A DNA stretch of 64,000 nt from Gemmatimonadota bacterium (GTDB lineage: Bacteria; Gemmatimonadota; Gemmatimonadetes; Gemmatimonadales; Gemmatimonadaceae): positions 1-64,000 of the forward strand of contig JAJTGR010000012.1 of the NCBI GenBank assembly GCA_021299375.1, given 5' to 3'. A program made the translations under genes and the position numbers. Positions 49,496-57,688 of this stretch are shown here, piece after piece; positions within the stretch are counted from its first letter, which is position 1; every line of letters starts with the position of its first letter. The notes under the pieces are model-generated. The model had not been told where the DNA came from and ran no database searches. It worked only from the letters and a program-made list of their open reading frames with translations.

Positions 49496-51625
49496 CCAGC
49501 TGAGACGGGTCACGAACGACACGCGCCGCGGCAGGCCGGGCTCGAAGAACCGGTTGCGCGTGGCGTTGATCACGAGCGACGAGGCATAGCGCCGGTCGAA
49601 GAGGTTCTCGATGGCCAGCGTCGGCTCGATGCGCACGCGCGCACCTGACGGCGCCACGACGCCGGCGCGAACGGTCCAGGAGGCGAAGCCGCTGCCGAAC
49701 ACGGTGGCGGCATCGTTGGCGCTGGCTCGCGAGGCGGCGGTGACCTCGGCTGTGGCGAAGCCGCTCCCCCGCCGCGCCGTGACAAACGCCTGCAGGTAGT
49801 GCTCGGGTACCCCGGGAATGGGCTGCCCGGCGAACGACGTGCTGCCGACGACGTAGCGAGCAAAGCGGAACCGCGACCACGTGTACGCGGTCCCCGTTTC
49901 CAGCCAGGCCCACGCGGCGCGCACGCTGGTTTCGGCGCCGCGGCGCGTCGTGCGCCCGGCGTTGCGGAAGGCCCGGCGTCCCGGCTGGTTGGGCACGTCG
50001 AAGGGCACGAGTTCATCGCGCACTGTGGCGTCGAACAGCGCCGCATCGACGCGCAGGGGCCCCCAAAGCAGCGCCTGCGTGCCGACTTCCACCGTGCGGG
50101 TACGCTGGGGCTCGAGGGTGGCGTTCAGCCCGGCGGCGCCGGTCTCCTGGTTGGTCAGCTCGGTGACCGTTGGAGTCTCGAACGCCGTGGACACGTTGGC
50201 GTACAGGGACCAAAGCGGTTTCGCCCGCCACGTGAGGCCGAGCATGGGGCTGTAGGCCCCCAGTGTCCGTGCGCCGGAATCATTCGGGTTGGTGGCCGTG
50301 ACCAAGCGGTCGCGCACCCGGAACTGGACCTGATCGTACCGGAGGGCCACGCTCGCGAACACGCCGTGCGGCGCCTCGACCTCCAGACGACCGTAGCCTC
50401 CGACGTTGGCCGCGCGCTCCTGCTGCTCGAGGCGCGTGGCGCCGGCTTCGGCGCCACGCACCGGACAGCGCGCGGTCACCGGAGTGGTGGGGAGTACCTC
50501 GGCGCAGTTTTCGAAGTTGTAGCGTTCATCCACCTGCCGCTGCGCGTCGACCCCGACGCCGAGGCGCAGCGGCCACGCGCCTGGCGTCAGGCGCCAGCTG
50601 CCGTGCAGCCCGCCTCCGACCACCCGCCGGTCGACTTCCACGATGGCAAAGGGGAGCGGATTGTCGAGTGCGCGTGTGCCGGTAAAGAGCGAGCCACGCA
50701 CCGTGCCTTGTCCCACCGTGCGTTCGGCGAGCAGCGCGACCTGGGACTGCTGCACGGCCTTCCGTGAGCGACGCGTGATGTTGAGCGAATCCGGCAACCG
50801 TGGATCGCGCGCAAGCTCCGCGGCGGTGAGGGCGCCGGGATTTTCGGCCCGCGGGGCGTCGTAGACGGTGCCCTGCACTTCGAGTCGTGTGCCGCCCACC
50901 GTGGCCAGCGCGCGGCCGAACACGCTGGTGGCGTCGAGGCGCGACCAGGTGCGCGGCCCGTCTCCGCGCGTCCGGGTGAGGGCGCCGAGCCATTGGGCCT
51001 GCCGGAACGTGCCCGTGCTGTCGCGGCGGCTACCCGATGCCGTGAGGTTGGCGCGCTGCACACCGCCGCCATCCCAGACCCGGGCGTCGGCCGCGAACGG
51101 CCTCGCGGCGGGGGCACGGGAGCGCACGTCGAGAACGCCACCGGCCGCATTGCCGTACAACGCGGCGGCCGTGCCTCGCACGACATCGATGCGATCGATG
51201 GTCTCGAGGTCGAGCCAGTCGATGGGGGTCTGACCGTCGGGCAACGAGAGGGGGACACCATCACGCAGCACACGTACACCGCGCACACCAAAGGCTGAGC
51301 GGGCCCCGAAGCCTCGCACGGCGATGCGTGGATCCTGCGACGGATTCGCGCGGTCCTGCACCTGGACGCCCGGCACACCAAGCAGCAGGTCGCTCACACT
51401 GAGGCGGCGCTGGGCCGGCCGCGCCGAGAGGGGGGCCGTGGACAACGCGAACGGCAGCTCAAACGGGGATCGGGCCGCGTCGCGCGTGACCGTCACCCGG
51501 ACGGACTGCAGCGCCTGGGCGGTGGAATCGCGGACGGTCGTGTCCGCCTGCGCGCGGACCAGCACGGGCAGCGCGAGGCAGGCCAGCCCGACAGCGGCCT
51601 GACAGGAGGCAGGGATTCGGGGCAC
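49490..51625 (-). CDS. TonB-dependent outer-membrane receptor
   Basis: The 711-residue protein has a signal peptide ending in VRAQA, a TonB-box-like region, a plug domain (VSDLLLGVPGVQVQDRANPSQDPRIAVRGFGARSAFG, IDRIDVVRGTAAALYGNAAGGVLDV) and a 22-strand-type barrel ending in RVSFVTRLSWQ with the terminal aromatic pattern. The plug closely follows ferric-siderophore receptors, but the ligand cannot be read from sequence. The start at 51625 is GTG. No exbBD or tonB genes are in the window. Confidence 0.93.
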   Translation of the reverse strand: MPRIPASCQAAVGLACLALPVLVRAQADTTVRDSTAQALQSVRVTVTRDAARSPFELPFALSTAPLSARPAQRRLSVSDLLLGVPGVQVQDRANPSQDPRIAVRGFGARSAFGVRGVRVLRDGVPLSLPDGQTPIDWLDLETIDRIDVVRGTAAALYGNAAGGVLDVRSRAPAARPFAADARVWDGGGVQRANLTASGSRRDSTGTFRQAQWLGALTRTRGDGPRTWSRLDATSVFGRALATVGGTRLEVQGTVYDAPRAENPGALTAAELARDPRLPDSLNITRRSRKAVQQSQVALLAERTVGQGTVRGSLFTGTRALDNPLPFAIVEVDRRVVGGGLHGSWRLTPGAWPLRLGVGVDAQRQVDERYNFENCAEVLPTTPVTARCPVRGAEAGATRLEQQERAANVGGYGRLEVEAPHGVFASVALRYDQVQFRVRDRLVTATNPNDSGARTLGAYSPMLGLTWRAKPLWSLYANVSTAFETPTVTELTNQETGAAGLNATLEPQRTRTVEVGTQALLWGPLRVDAALFDATVRDELVPFDVPNQPGRRAFRNAGRTTRRGAETSVRAAWAWLETGTAYTWSRFRFARYVVGSTSFAGQPIPGVPEHYLQAFVTARRGSGFATAEVTAASRASANDAATVFGSGFASWTVRAGVVAPSGARVRIEPTLAIENLFDRRYASSLVINATRNRFFEPGLPRRVSFVTRLSWQ

Positions 51626-51679
51626 CCTGCGATCTACCGTCGCGCGCGCGGCCGCGGAACCCTCCGGCGAGCGGGAGCA

Positions 51680-51753
51680 GCGAATGGGTTCGCCGAATGG
51701 GGGCGGCGAATGGGTTCGCCGAATGGGGGCGGCGAATGGGTTCGCCGAGCGGG
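51680..51753. repeat. 26-bp tandem repeat upstream of the TonB receptor gene
   Basis: The unit GCGAATGGGTTCGCCGAATGGGGGCG occurs twice exactly and a third time as a partial copy. Each unit contains GCGAA-TGGG-TTCGC, a small hairpin. It fills the gap between the receptor start and the next gene's stop, so it lies in the receptor's promoter/leader region. Translated shadows in several frames are not supported as genes. Confidence 0.85.
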
Positions 51754-51771
51754 CTCGTCTGGCGGGTACGG

Positions 51772-52440
51772 CTAGCGGAGCGCCGGTGCGCAGGTCGGAG
51801 TGCGCTCGAGCGGGCCCTCGTCGAACAGCTCACCGGTGCGGGAGCAGAGCATGCCCGTGTCGCCATCGCGCACGGAGATGAACCAGTGCGACGCGGTAGC
51901 GTTTGACCGGACGACACGCTGCCAGGGCGGGAGGGATACGCCTCGGGCCTTGAGCTCGGGCCAGGTCGCGAACCGCTGGTTGATGATGCGGAACTCCGTC
52001 TGCCTCTGGTGCACCGTGTCCAGCGTACCGCCGAGGGCGTTCCGGCTCCGGGTGATGCGCTTGTTCTCGGAGACCTGCAACGACCCAAAGGCGGACGCGA
52101 CGAAGAGGAAGGCCACCACGGCGCTGGTCACGAGCAGGCTGTCGCGCTGCTCGCGGGACTCGGTGGGCCGGACCGAGGCTCTCGGCGCTGGCACAGCAGC
52201 CGGTGCCGATGCCGGCGCACGGGTCACCACCCCAGGCGAGCGGGCTGGGGCCCGGTCGGGGAGCGGGACCTTGCGGACTTGGCCACGTGCATCGGGACTG
52301 TAGCCACGGGCCCTTGCCACTCCGGACACCACATCCGGTTTCGCGGCCGCTTCTGCCAAGGCATCGCCAAGCGGACGGCTCGCCGCGCGGGACCGGTCCA
52401 CGGCGAGGGTCGACTTGGGGCGGAAGGGCACGCTGGGCAT
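51772..52440 (-). CDS. Single-pass membrane protein with pilin-like C-terminal region
   Basis: The protein has a cytoplasmic basic and Pro/Ala-rich N-terminal half, one membrane helix (SLLVTSAVVAFLFVASAFGSLQ) and a C-terminal domain of about 90 residues (TEFRIINQRFATWPELKARGV, ASHWFISVRDGDTGMLCSRTG, RTPTCAP) that resembles the globular part of pilin-like proteins, with a Cys pair. There is no prepilin cleavage site because the helix is internal. Start at 52440 or 52476 cannot be decided. Function unknown. Confidence 0.65.
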   Translation of the reverse strand: MPSVPFRPKSTLAVDRSRAASRPLGDALAEAAAKPDVVSGVARARGYSPDARGQVRKVPLPDRAPARSPGVVTRAPASAPAAVPAPRASVRPTESREQRDSLLVTSAVVAFLFVASAFGSLQVSENKRITRSRNALGGTLDTVHQRQTEFRIINQRFATWPELKARGVSLPPWQRVVRSNATASHWFISVRDGDTGMLCSRTGELFDEGPLERTPTCAPALR

Positions 52441-52591
52441 GGCCGCACGGTACGCCGTGGACCAACGCGGCGGCATAGCGGCGCCGGCACCGTCGTTACG
52501 GCCGTGGCAGACTTTCGAAGCTGTTGGGACGAACCGCTTGTCCCGCCCGCCGCCGCGTGCAGGGAGGAGGCTGGCCCGGTGCGGGTGAGGC

Positions 52592-52636
52592 GCGCGGAGC
52601 GGTGGCGCGGAGCGGTGGCGCGGAGCGGTGGCGCGG
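52592..52636. repeat. 13-bp tandem repeat
   Basis: GCGCGGAGCGGTG is repeated three times exactly, plus a partial copy, in the gap just 3' of the stop of the winged-helix-like gene. It is non-coding as far as I can see. Confidence 0.85.
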
Positions 52637-52650
52637 CGCCACCGCCGCGA

Positions 52651-53178
52651 CTACTGGGCCGGGCTGCTCAGCTGGGCGAACAGCAGGTCGGCCACCCGCT
52701 GGCGCTGCGACTGGCTCCCGGTTCGCAGCACGTCCACACACGCGAGCAGGCGGTGCAGCTGCGGGTCACCGCTCGCGACCTTGGTGACGCCAGCGAACAG
52801 TGGAACAAGCGCATCACCTCGCGCCCCGCCCCCAGCCATCGGCCAGACCAGCGGGCGGAGAGGTTCCGCACCGCCCAGCACCGCCTGGAGCGCCGGATGC
52901 GCGCCCGCCGTAGCCAGCCCCTCCCGCGGCGGTCCGTGCAGTGCCGGAAACGCGTAGCGGACCCCGTGCACCAGGAACTCGTGAAGCGCCTCGACCTGCA
53001 CCGTGCGACGCTTCGGCACACAAAGGCCGGCGTGATGCAATCGCGCGACCGACCGGTGCACCGCACTGGTGCTGGTCGCCAGCGCAGCGGCCATCGGCTC
53101 GTAGCGGTCCTCTGGGACGAGATGCAAGCGCAGAGCGACGGCGACATCAAACGGGCGCAGCGAAAGCTGAGAGGGCAC
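52651..53178 (-). CDS. Winged-helix-like DNA-binding protein of unknown function
   Basis: Residues near the start (FDVAVALRLHLVPEDRYEPMAAALATSTSAVHRSVARLHHAGL) look like a MarR-type winged helix-turn-helix; the rest, including EALHEFLVHGVRYAFPALHG and PLVWPMAGGGARGDALVPLF, resembles a group of conserved proteins without assigned function. The start is uncertain: the frame is open to an ATG at 53343, but sequence upstream of 53178 (GTG with AGGACA before it) is poor. It is divergent from argJ, whose control region it may share. Confidence 0.65.
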   Translation of the reverse strand: MPSQLSLRPFDVAVALRLHLVPEDRYEPMAAALATSTSAVHRSVARLHHAGLCVPKRRTVQVEALHEFLVHGVRYAFPALHGPPREGLATAGAHPALQAVLGGAEPLRPLVWPMAGGGARGDALVPLFAGVTKVASGDPQLHRLLACVDVLRTGSQSQRQRVADLLFAQLSSPAQ

Positions 53179-53455
53179 GACGGATGTCCTGGTGAGAAAT
53201 GGCGCGAACACGACGCCCCTAGTGTAGGGGGACGGACCGGAACGCGACTTGTCCCAAGAGATCATGCCGTCCCTACTTGCATACAGTTCACGCTGCTCAT
53301 GTACCTTTGGGCGCCTGTCTCGCACAACCCACATGCCACTCATTAAGAGTGCTTTATGTCCGGTTTTGCCGCGTCGTTGGCCCGCCCGGTCACCGCCTCA
53401 GGCGCGTCGGCACGGTCGACTGGCGGCGTCACCGCGAGCTGTCCACCTTAGGGGG

Positions 53456-54634
53456 ATGCCTGCCCCCTCGTTCTTTCACGACACCCCGGTCTTTCCGCGC
53501 GGGTTCCGCTGCGCCAGCCGCCACGTCGGCCTCAAGCCGGCCGCACGGGACCTGACCCTCTTCGCCAGCGATATCGATGCGGTCGCCGCGGCCGTGTTCA
53601 CCCGCAATCACTTCCCCGGCGCGCCCGTTATCGTGGGCCGCGAAACGATCCGCGGGGGTGTGCTGCGCGCCGTGATCGCCAACAGCAAGGTGAGCAACGT
53701 GGCCACAGGCGCCCCGGGTGTCACCAACGCCCGGCGTATGGCGGCGGCGGCGGCCGCCGAACTCGGCACGACCGCCGATCGCATTCTCGTGAGTTCGACC
53801 GGTGTCATTGGTGTCCCGCTCCCGATCGAGAAGATCGAGACCGGGGTGGTGGGCATGGCGGGCGAACTCCAGGACGATCCGCTCGTCGGAGCCGAGGGGA
53901 TCATGACCACCGACTCCCACCCCAAGGCGCTGTCCGCCGCCGTCGGGCCGGCGACGATCACCTGGGTGGCCAAGGGCTCGGGCATGATCGAGCCCAACAT
54001 GGCCACCATGCTGTCGTACATCTTCACCGATGCGGCGTTCGATGCGCCCACGCTGGACCGCCTACTGCGGGCCGCGGTGTCGACGTCGTTCAACATGCTG
54101 TCGGTGGACTCCGACACGAGCACGTCGGACACCTGCGCGATCCTGGCCAACGGGCTCGCCGGGCCGGTGGATGAATCCGAGTTTCTCGCCGTACTGCGCG
54201 CCGGCTGTACCCGCATGACGGAAATCCTCGCTCGCGATGGGGAGGGCGCGGAACATCTGCTGCGGGTGTCGGTTCGGGGCGCCCTGACCGACGCCGAAGC
54301 CCGCACGGTGGCCAAGTCGATCGTCAACTCCCCGCTCGTCAAGACCATGGTGCACGGCGCCGACCCGAACGTCGGCCGCCTGCTGATGGCAGTCGGCAAG
54401 TGCTTCCACTGCACGATCCAGCCCGCAACGACCGACGCCTGGATCAACGGGTTCCAGGTCGTGGGCCATGGCGAACGGCTGGCCTTCGACGATGCCATCG
54501 TGCGCGAGACCCTCTCGCGTGAGGTCGTGGATATCACGGTGTCGCTGGGCGTCGCCGACGGGGCGGCCACGGCCTACGGCTGCGACCTCACCACGGGGTA
54601 CGTCGAAGAGAACGCGGCCTACTATTCGTCGTGA
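53456..54634 (+). CDS. argJ: Glutamate N-acetyltransferase / amino-acid acetyltransferase ArgJ
   Basis: The enzyme transfers the acetyl group from N-acetylornithine to glutamate in the cyclic arginine pathway; some family members also use acetyl-CoA. The precursor self-cleaves into alpha and beta chains at Ala-Thr in EPNMATMLSYIFTDA, with Thr as nucleophile. Other family segments are GRETIRGGVLRAVIANSK, ILVSSTGVIGVPLP and TSDTCAILANG. It has 392 residues from the ATG at 53456; the upstream in-frame extension (to 53249) is untypical. It stands alone here, with no other arg genes. Confidence 0.95.
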   Translation: MPAPSFFHDTPVFPRGFRCASRHVGLKPAARDLTLFASDIDAVAAAVFTRNHFPGAPVIVGRETIRGGVLRAVIANSKVSNVATGAPGVTNARRMAAAAAAELGTTADRILVSSTGVIGVPLPIEKIETGVVGMAGELQDDPLVGAEGIMTTDSHPKALSAAVGPATITWVAKGSGMIEPNMATMLSYIFTDAAFDAPTLDRLLRAAVSTSFNMLSVDSDTSTSDTCAILANGLAGPVDESEFLAVLRAGCTRMTEILARDGEGAEHLLRVSVRGALTDAEARTVAKSIVNSPLVKTMVHGADPNVGRLLMAVGKCFHCTIQPATTDAWINGFQVVGHGERLAFDDAIVRETLSREVVDITVSLGVADGAATAYGCDLTTGYVEENAAYYSS

Positions 54635-54652
54635 TCGCGGCCGGTGCGCCTC

Positions 54653-54674
54653 GCCGCCCTCACGGCGGGGCGGC
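54653..54674. terminator. Hairpin between argJ and the CheB/CheR gene
   Basis: GCCGCCC and GGGCGGC form a 7-bp stem with an 8-base loop across the convergent junction, overlapping the 3' end of the minus-strand gene. No T-run. Weak candidate. Confidence 0.35.
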
Positions 54675-57476
54675 GGGCAGACCGGGCACGTGCAGGGCCG
54701 TCGCCTGTGCGGCCCACTCAGTCAGGCGTTCCGGCCGCAACGCCTGCGAGGTGATGTCGAAGTGCTGCACCAGGGCCCCGCGGAATCCATGCCCGGCCAG
54801 CGACGTCGCCTGCAGCTGGAAGAATCGCCGCTGATCGGGTGAGTGACAGGGATACTCGAGGTCGAAGCGCTCCCGGCGTTCTGCCAACACATCACGGAGC
54901 CCACGGGCAACGGCCTGCGCCATCGGGTCGTTCGGGGTACTGAGGCAGGCCGCGAGATAGTTGAGCCCCACGCCGGTCACGAGTGCGGCCGGTGCGGCGT
55001 TCGCCTCCGCGAAGCGCGACCAGGCCGCGTTGGTCTGCATGATTGTCCCATCCGGACCCAGCACCGCCAGCGACGCCGGAATGGAGTCGAGAATGTGCTG
55101 CAGGCGCTCCTCCCCGCGCTCCTCCCCGCGCTCCTCCCCGCGCTTCACGTCCGTCACGTCGATCACGCTGACGATGGCGCCCTCCATGCCGGCGTCTCCG
55201 GCCAGGTATGGGAGCACTTTCACGTGGAGGTGCATCCCGTCGGGCGCGACCACGTCGTACGACTCCGAGGCGCCCCCCGCCATGACCCGGCGGCACATCC
55301 CCACGAGATCAACGCCCGGGACCTTGGCCGCCAGGTGTTCGAGCGGCCGGCCGATGTCCTGCGGCATCACGTTGAGCAGCCGCAGCGCCGCGTGCGTGAA
55401 CTTGCGGATGCGCAGGTCCCGGTCGACGAAGAGCGTGCCCACCCCCGTGGTGCGCAGCAGGTTCTCGATGTCGTTGTTGAGGCTGATGAGCTCCGCGATC
55501 TTTTCCTGATACTCCGCGTTCACGGTCTGCAGCTCTTCGTTGACCGACTGCAGCTCTTCGTTGGTGCTTTGCAGCTCTTCATTCGACGCGAGCAATTCCT
55601 CGTTGGTGGCCTGCAGCTCCTCGTTGGAGGTCTCGAGCTCCTCGATCGTTGCCTGCAGGTTCTCCTTCGTGTACTGCAGTTCGTGCTCCAGCTGACCCAC
55701 CCGCAGCATCGTGGCCTCGTCCTGCGCGAGATCGTCCGGCAGGCCCCGAGCGAGCGGAATGGCCCCGCTCCGGAAGAACAGCACATAGGCGCGCTCCCCT
55801 ACCCCACCGATGGCGAGCGGGCGCACGTGCAACCTGATCGTGGGCTCGCCCGGCGCGACCTCGATGCCGTCGTAGATGATCTCCCGCTGTTCCTCGGCCA
55901 CCCGGGCGAGCGCCGAACGCAGCGCCGCACTGAGGGCACGCGGCAGCAGCTTGAAGATCTCGAGGGTGCTGCGCCCCGCCGGCACCTTGAGCAGCGACGA
56001 CACATCACCGAAGGTGTGCAGCAGGTGGAAGTCGGCAGCCAACACGACGCACCGCAGAGCGAGGACGTCGGTCAGCTCCTGGAACACGTGCTCCAACAGC
56101 CCTTCCTCGCCCGCGGAGCGCGGGGCACCGGATCGCGCCGCCATTGCTGTTTGCTCCGCCGCCGACGGCAGGGCATACGTGTGCATCAGCGGACGCCGCG
56201 CGCGGCCCGGCAGCGCTTCGGCGAGCGTGTACCGGCCCGGCTGGAGCGCCTGATACAGCTTCCACTTGGCATCGATGACCGCGAAGAGCGACGACAGGGC
56301 ACCGACCGTCTCGCTGGCGCCAAGCAGCAGGAAGCCGCGTGCGCGCAGGGCGTAGGCCAACAGCGCGATCACCCGGCGCTGCAGCTCCACGCCGAGGTAG
56401 ATGAGCATGTTGCGGCAGGACACGAGGTCCATGCGCGTGAGCGGGGGGTCCTTGAGGAGATTGTGCCGCGCGAAGATCACCCGGTCGCGCAGGGCCCGAG
56501 AGACCCGGAAGCCGTCCCCATCGGCGAGGAACCACCTGGCCAGTCGCTCGGGCGTCATGTCGGCGGCAATCGAGTCGCCGTAGCGGCCGGCGGCCGCGAA
56601 CTCGACCGCTTCCTGGTCGACGTCCGTCGCGAAGACCCGCACCTGGCGGGTGAGCTTGCGGGCGTCCAGCGCTTCCAGGATCAGAATCACGATGGAGTAG
56701 GCTTCCTCGCCTGTCGAACAGGCCGGCACCCACACGCGCAGCTCGCCATCGGACGCGGTTTCCTCCACCAGCTGCGGAATGACGTGGGTCTCGAGCCGGC
56801 GGAACGCCTCGTCGTCGCGGACAAACCGCGTGACGTTGATGAGCAGGTCGCGATGCAACTGGACCAGTTCGGCGCGCGAGTCCGCGAGCAGGCGTCCATA
56901 GTCATCCCAGCCGAGCCCGGGGTGCATGAGCACGCGGCGCTCGATGCGCCGCACGATCGTGTTGGGCTTGTACCCGCTGAAGTCGGTGCCCAAGCGATCG
57001 CGCAGCAGGCCGATGATGTGCTGCACCTGCACCGAGGTCCCCGTGGCCTGCTCGGCCAACCGCGCGTGCTGAATGCCGCCGCGCTGCTGGAAGAAGCGGG
57101 CGACGGTGGCCGGGATGTCCGCCACCGGCAACACCTGATCGGCCAGCCCCGTCGCCACCACGCTGCGCGGCATCCCGTCGAACTGCGCCTCCGTGGGTTC
57201 CTGGACGAGCACGAGCCCCCCCTCGGCCTTGAGCTCACGCGCCCCGCGTGTGCCGTCGCTTCCCGTGCCGCTGAGGACGACGCCCACGCCGAATTCCCCT
57301 TGTGCCGCCGCCAGTGACGTGAAGAACCCATCGATCGGCAGGTGCAGCCCCGAGCCCGGTGGCGGATCGACGAGGCGCAGGCGCCCCTCGTCGACGGTCA
57401 GGTTGGTCTTGGGCGGATTGAGGTACACCGTGTTGGGCTCGAGCCGCATGCCGTCGTCGGCCCGCACGACGCGCAT
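54660..57476 (-). CDS. CheB(C-terminal)-CheR-PAS protein, downstream part of a frameshifted gene
   Basis: The 938 residues begin inside a CheB methylesterase domain ([21 protein letters not shown] holds its catalytic Asp), followed by a CheR methyltransferase domain at about 105-370 ([44 protein letters not shown]), a Glu/Asn-rich coiled coil at about 640-690 ([21 protein letters not shown]) and two PAS domains. No kinase domain is present. The CheB half with the Ser and His lies upstream in another frame. Without a frameshift this ORF could start at its ATG, giving CheR-PAS with dead CheB. Confidence 0.88.
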   Translation of the reverse strand: MRVVRADDGMRLEPNTVYLNPPKTNLTVDEGRLRLVDPPPGSGLHLPIDGFFTSLAAAQGEFGVGVVLSGTGSDGTRGARELKAEGGLVLVQEPTEAQFDGMPRSVVATGLADQVLPVADIPATVARFFQQRGGIQHARLAEQATGTSVQVQHIIGLLRDRLGTDFSGYKPNTIVRRIERRVLMHPGLGWDDYGRLLADSRAELVQLHRDLLINVTRFVRDDEAFRRLETHVIPQLVEETASDGELRVWVPACSTGEEAYSIVILILEALDARKLTRQVRVFATDVDQEAVEFAAAGRYGDSIAADMTPERLARWFLADGDGFRVSRALRDRVIFARHNLLKDPPLTRMDLVSCRNMLIYLGVELQRRVIALLAYALRARGFLLLGASETVGALSSLFAVIDAKWKLYQALQPGRYTLAEALPGRARRPLMHTYALPSAAEQTAMAARSGAPRSAGEEGLLEHVFQELTDVLALRCVVLAADFHLLHTFGDVSSLLKVPAGRSTLEIFKLLPRALSAALRSALARVAEEQREIIYDGIEVAPGEPTIRLHVRPLAIGGVGERAYVLFFRSGAIPLARGLPDDLAQDEATMLRVGQLEHELQYTKENLQATIEELETSNEELQATNEELLASNEELQSTNEELQSVNEELQTVNAEYQEKIAELISLNNDIENLLRTTGVGTLFVDRDLRIRKFTHAALRLLNVMPQDIGRPLEHLAAKVPGVDLVGMCRRVMAGGASESYDVVAPDGMHLHVKVLPYLAGDAGMEGAIVSVIDVTDVKRGEERGEERGEERLQHILDSIPASLAVLGPDGTIMQTNAAWSRFAEANAAPAALVTGVGLNYLAACLSTPNDPMAQAVARGLRDVLAERRERFDLEYPCHSPDQRRFFQLQATSLAGHGFRGALVQHFDITSQALRPERLTEWAAQATALHVPGLPAAPP
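55104..55139. repeat. 12-bp in-frame tandem repeat
   Basis: GCGCTCCTCCCC is repeated three times exactly inside the CheR-PAS gene and encodes RGEE units ([12 protein letters not shown]) just before the last PAS domain. Its multiple-of-three length keeps the frame. Confidence 0.85.
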
Positions 57477-57688
57477 GCGGTGTGCCGGCGCAGCAGTTCC
57501 ACCATCAGCGACTTGTGGTCGGGTGAGAGGTGCTGCACGACCACGTACGCCACACCGGAATCCGGCTCGGTGTTGTCGAAGAACTGCTGGAGTGCCTCGA
57601 GCCCACCGGCGCTTGCCCCGATCGCGCAGACGGCGAGGGGGGCGAGCGGATCGGTGCCGGATGCGTCAGTGGCTGCGGGGGCGCTCAT
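57398..57688 (-). pseudogene. CheB methylesterase N-terminal fragment, cut off by a frameshift
   Basis: From the ATG at 57688 the frame encodes LAVCAIGASAGGLEALQQFF and [23 protein letters not shown], the CheB segments with the catalytic Ser and His. After HTA the frame turns into nonsense and stops at 57398, while the expected continuation [22 protein letters not shown] is in the next frame at 57476. One base is missing relative to a single CheB-CheR-PAS reading frame. It overlaps the end of the hybrid kinase gene by 23 bp. Confidence 0.85.

Noticed and set aside
54843-57317. 824-residue plus-strand ORF
   Set aside because: Antisense shadow of the CheB-CheR-PAS gene.
57470-57484. Programmed -1 frameshift in cheB-cheR
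   Set aside because: The junction CACACCGCATG has no X_XXY_YYZ heptamer and no obvious downstream hairpin; mutation or sequence error is simpler.
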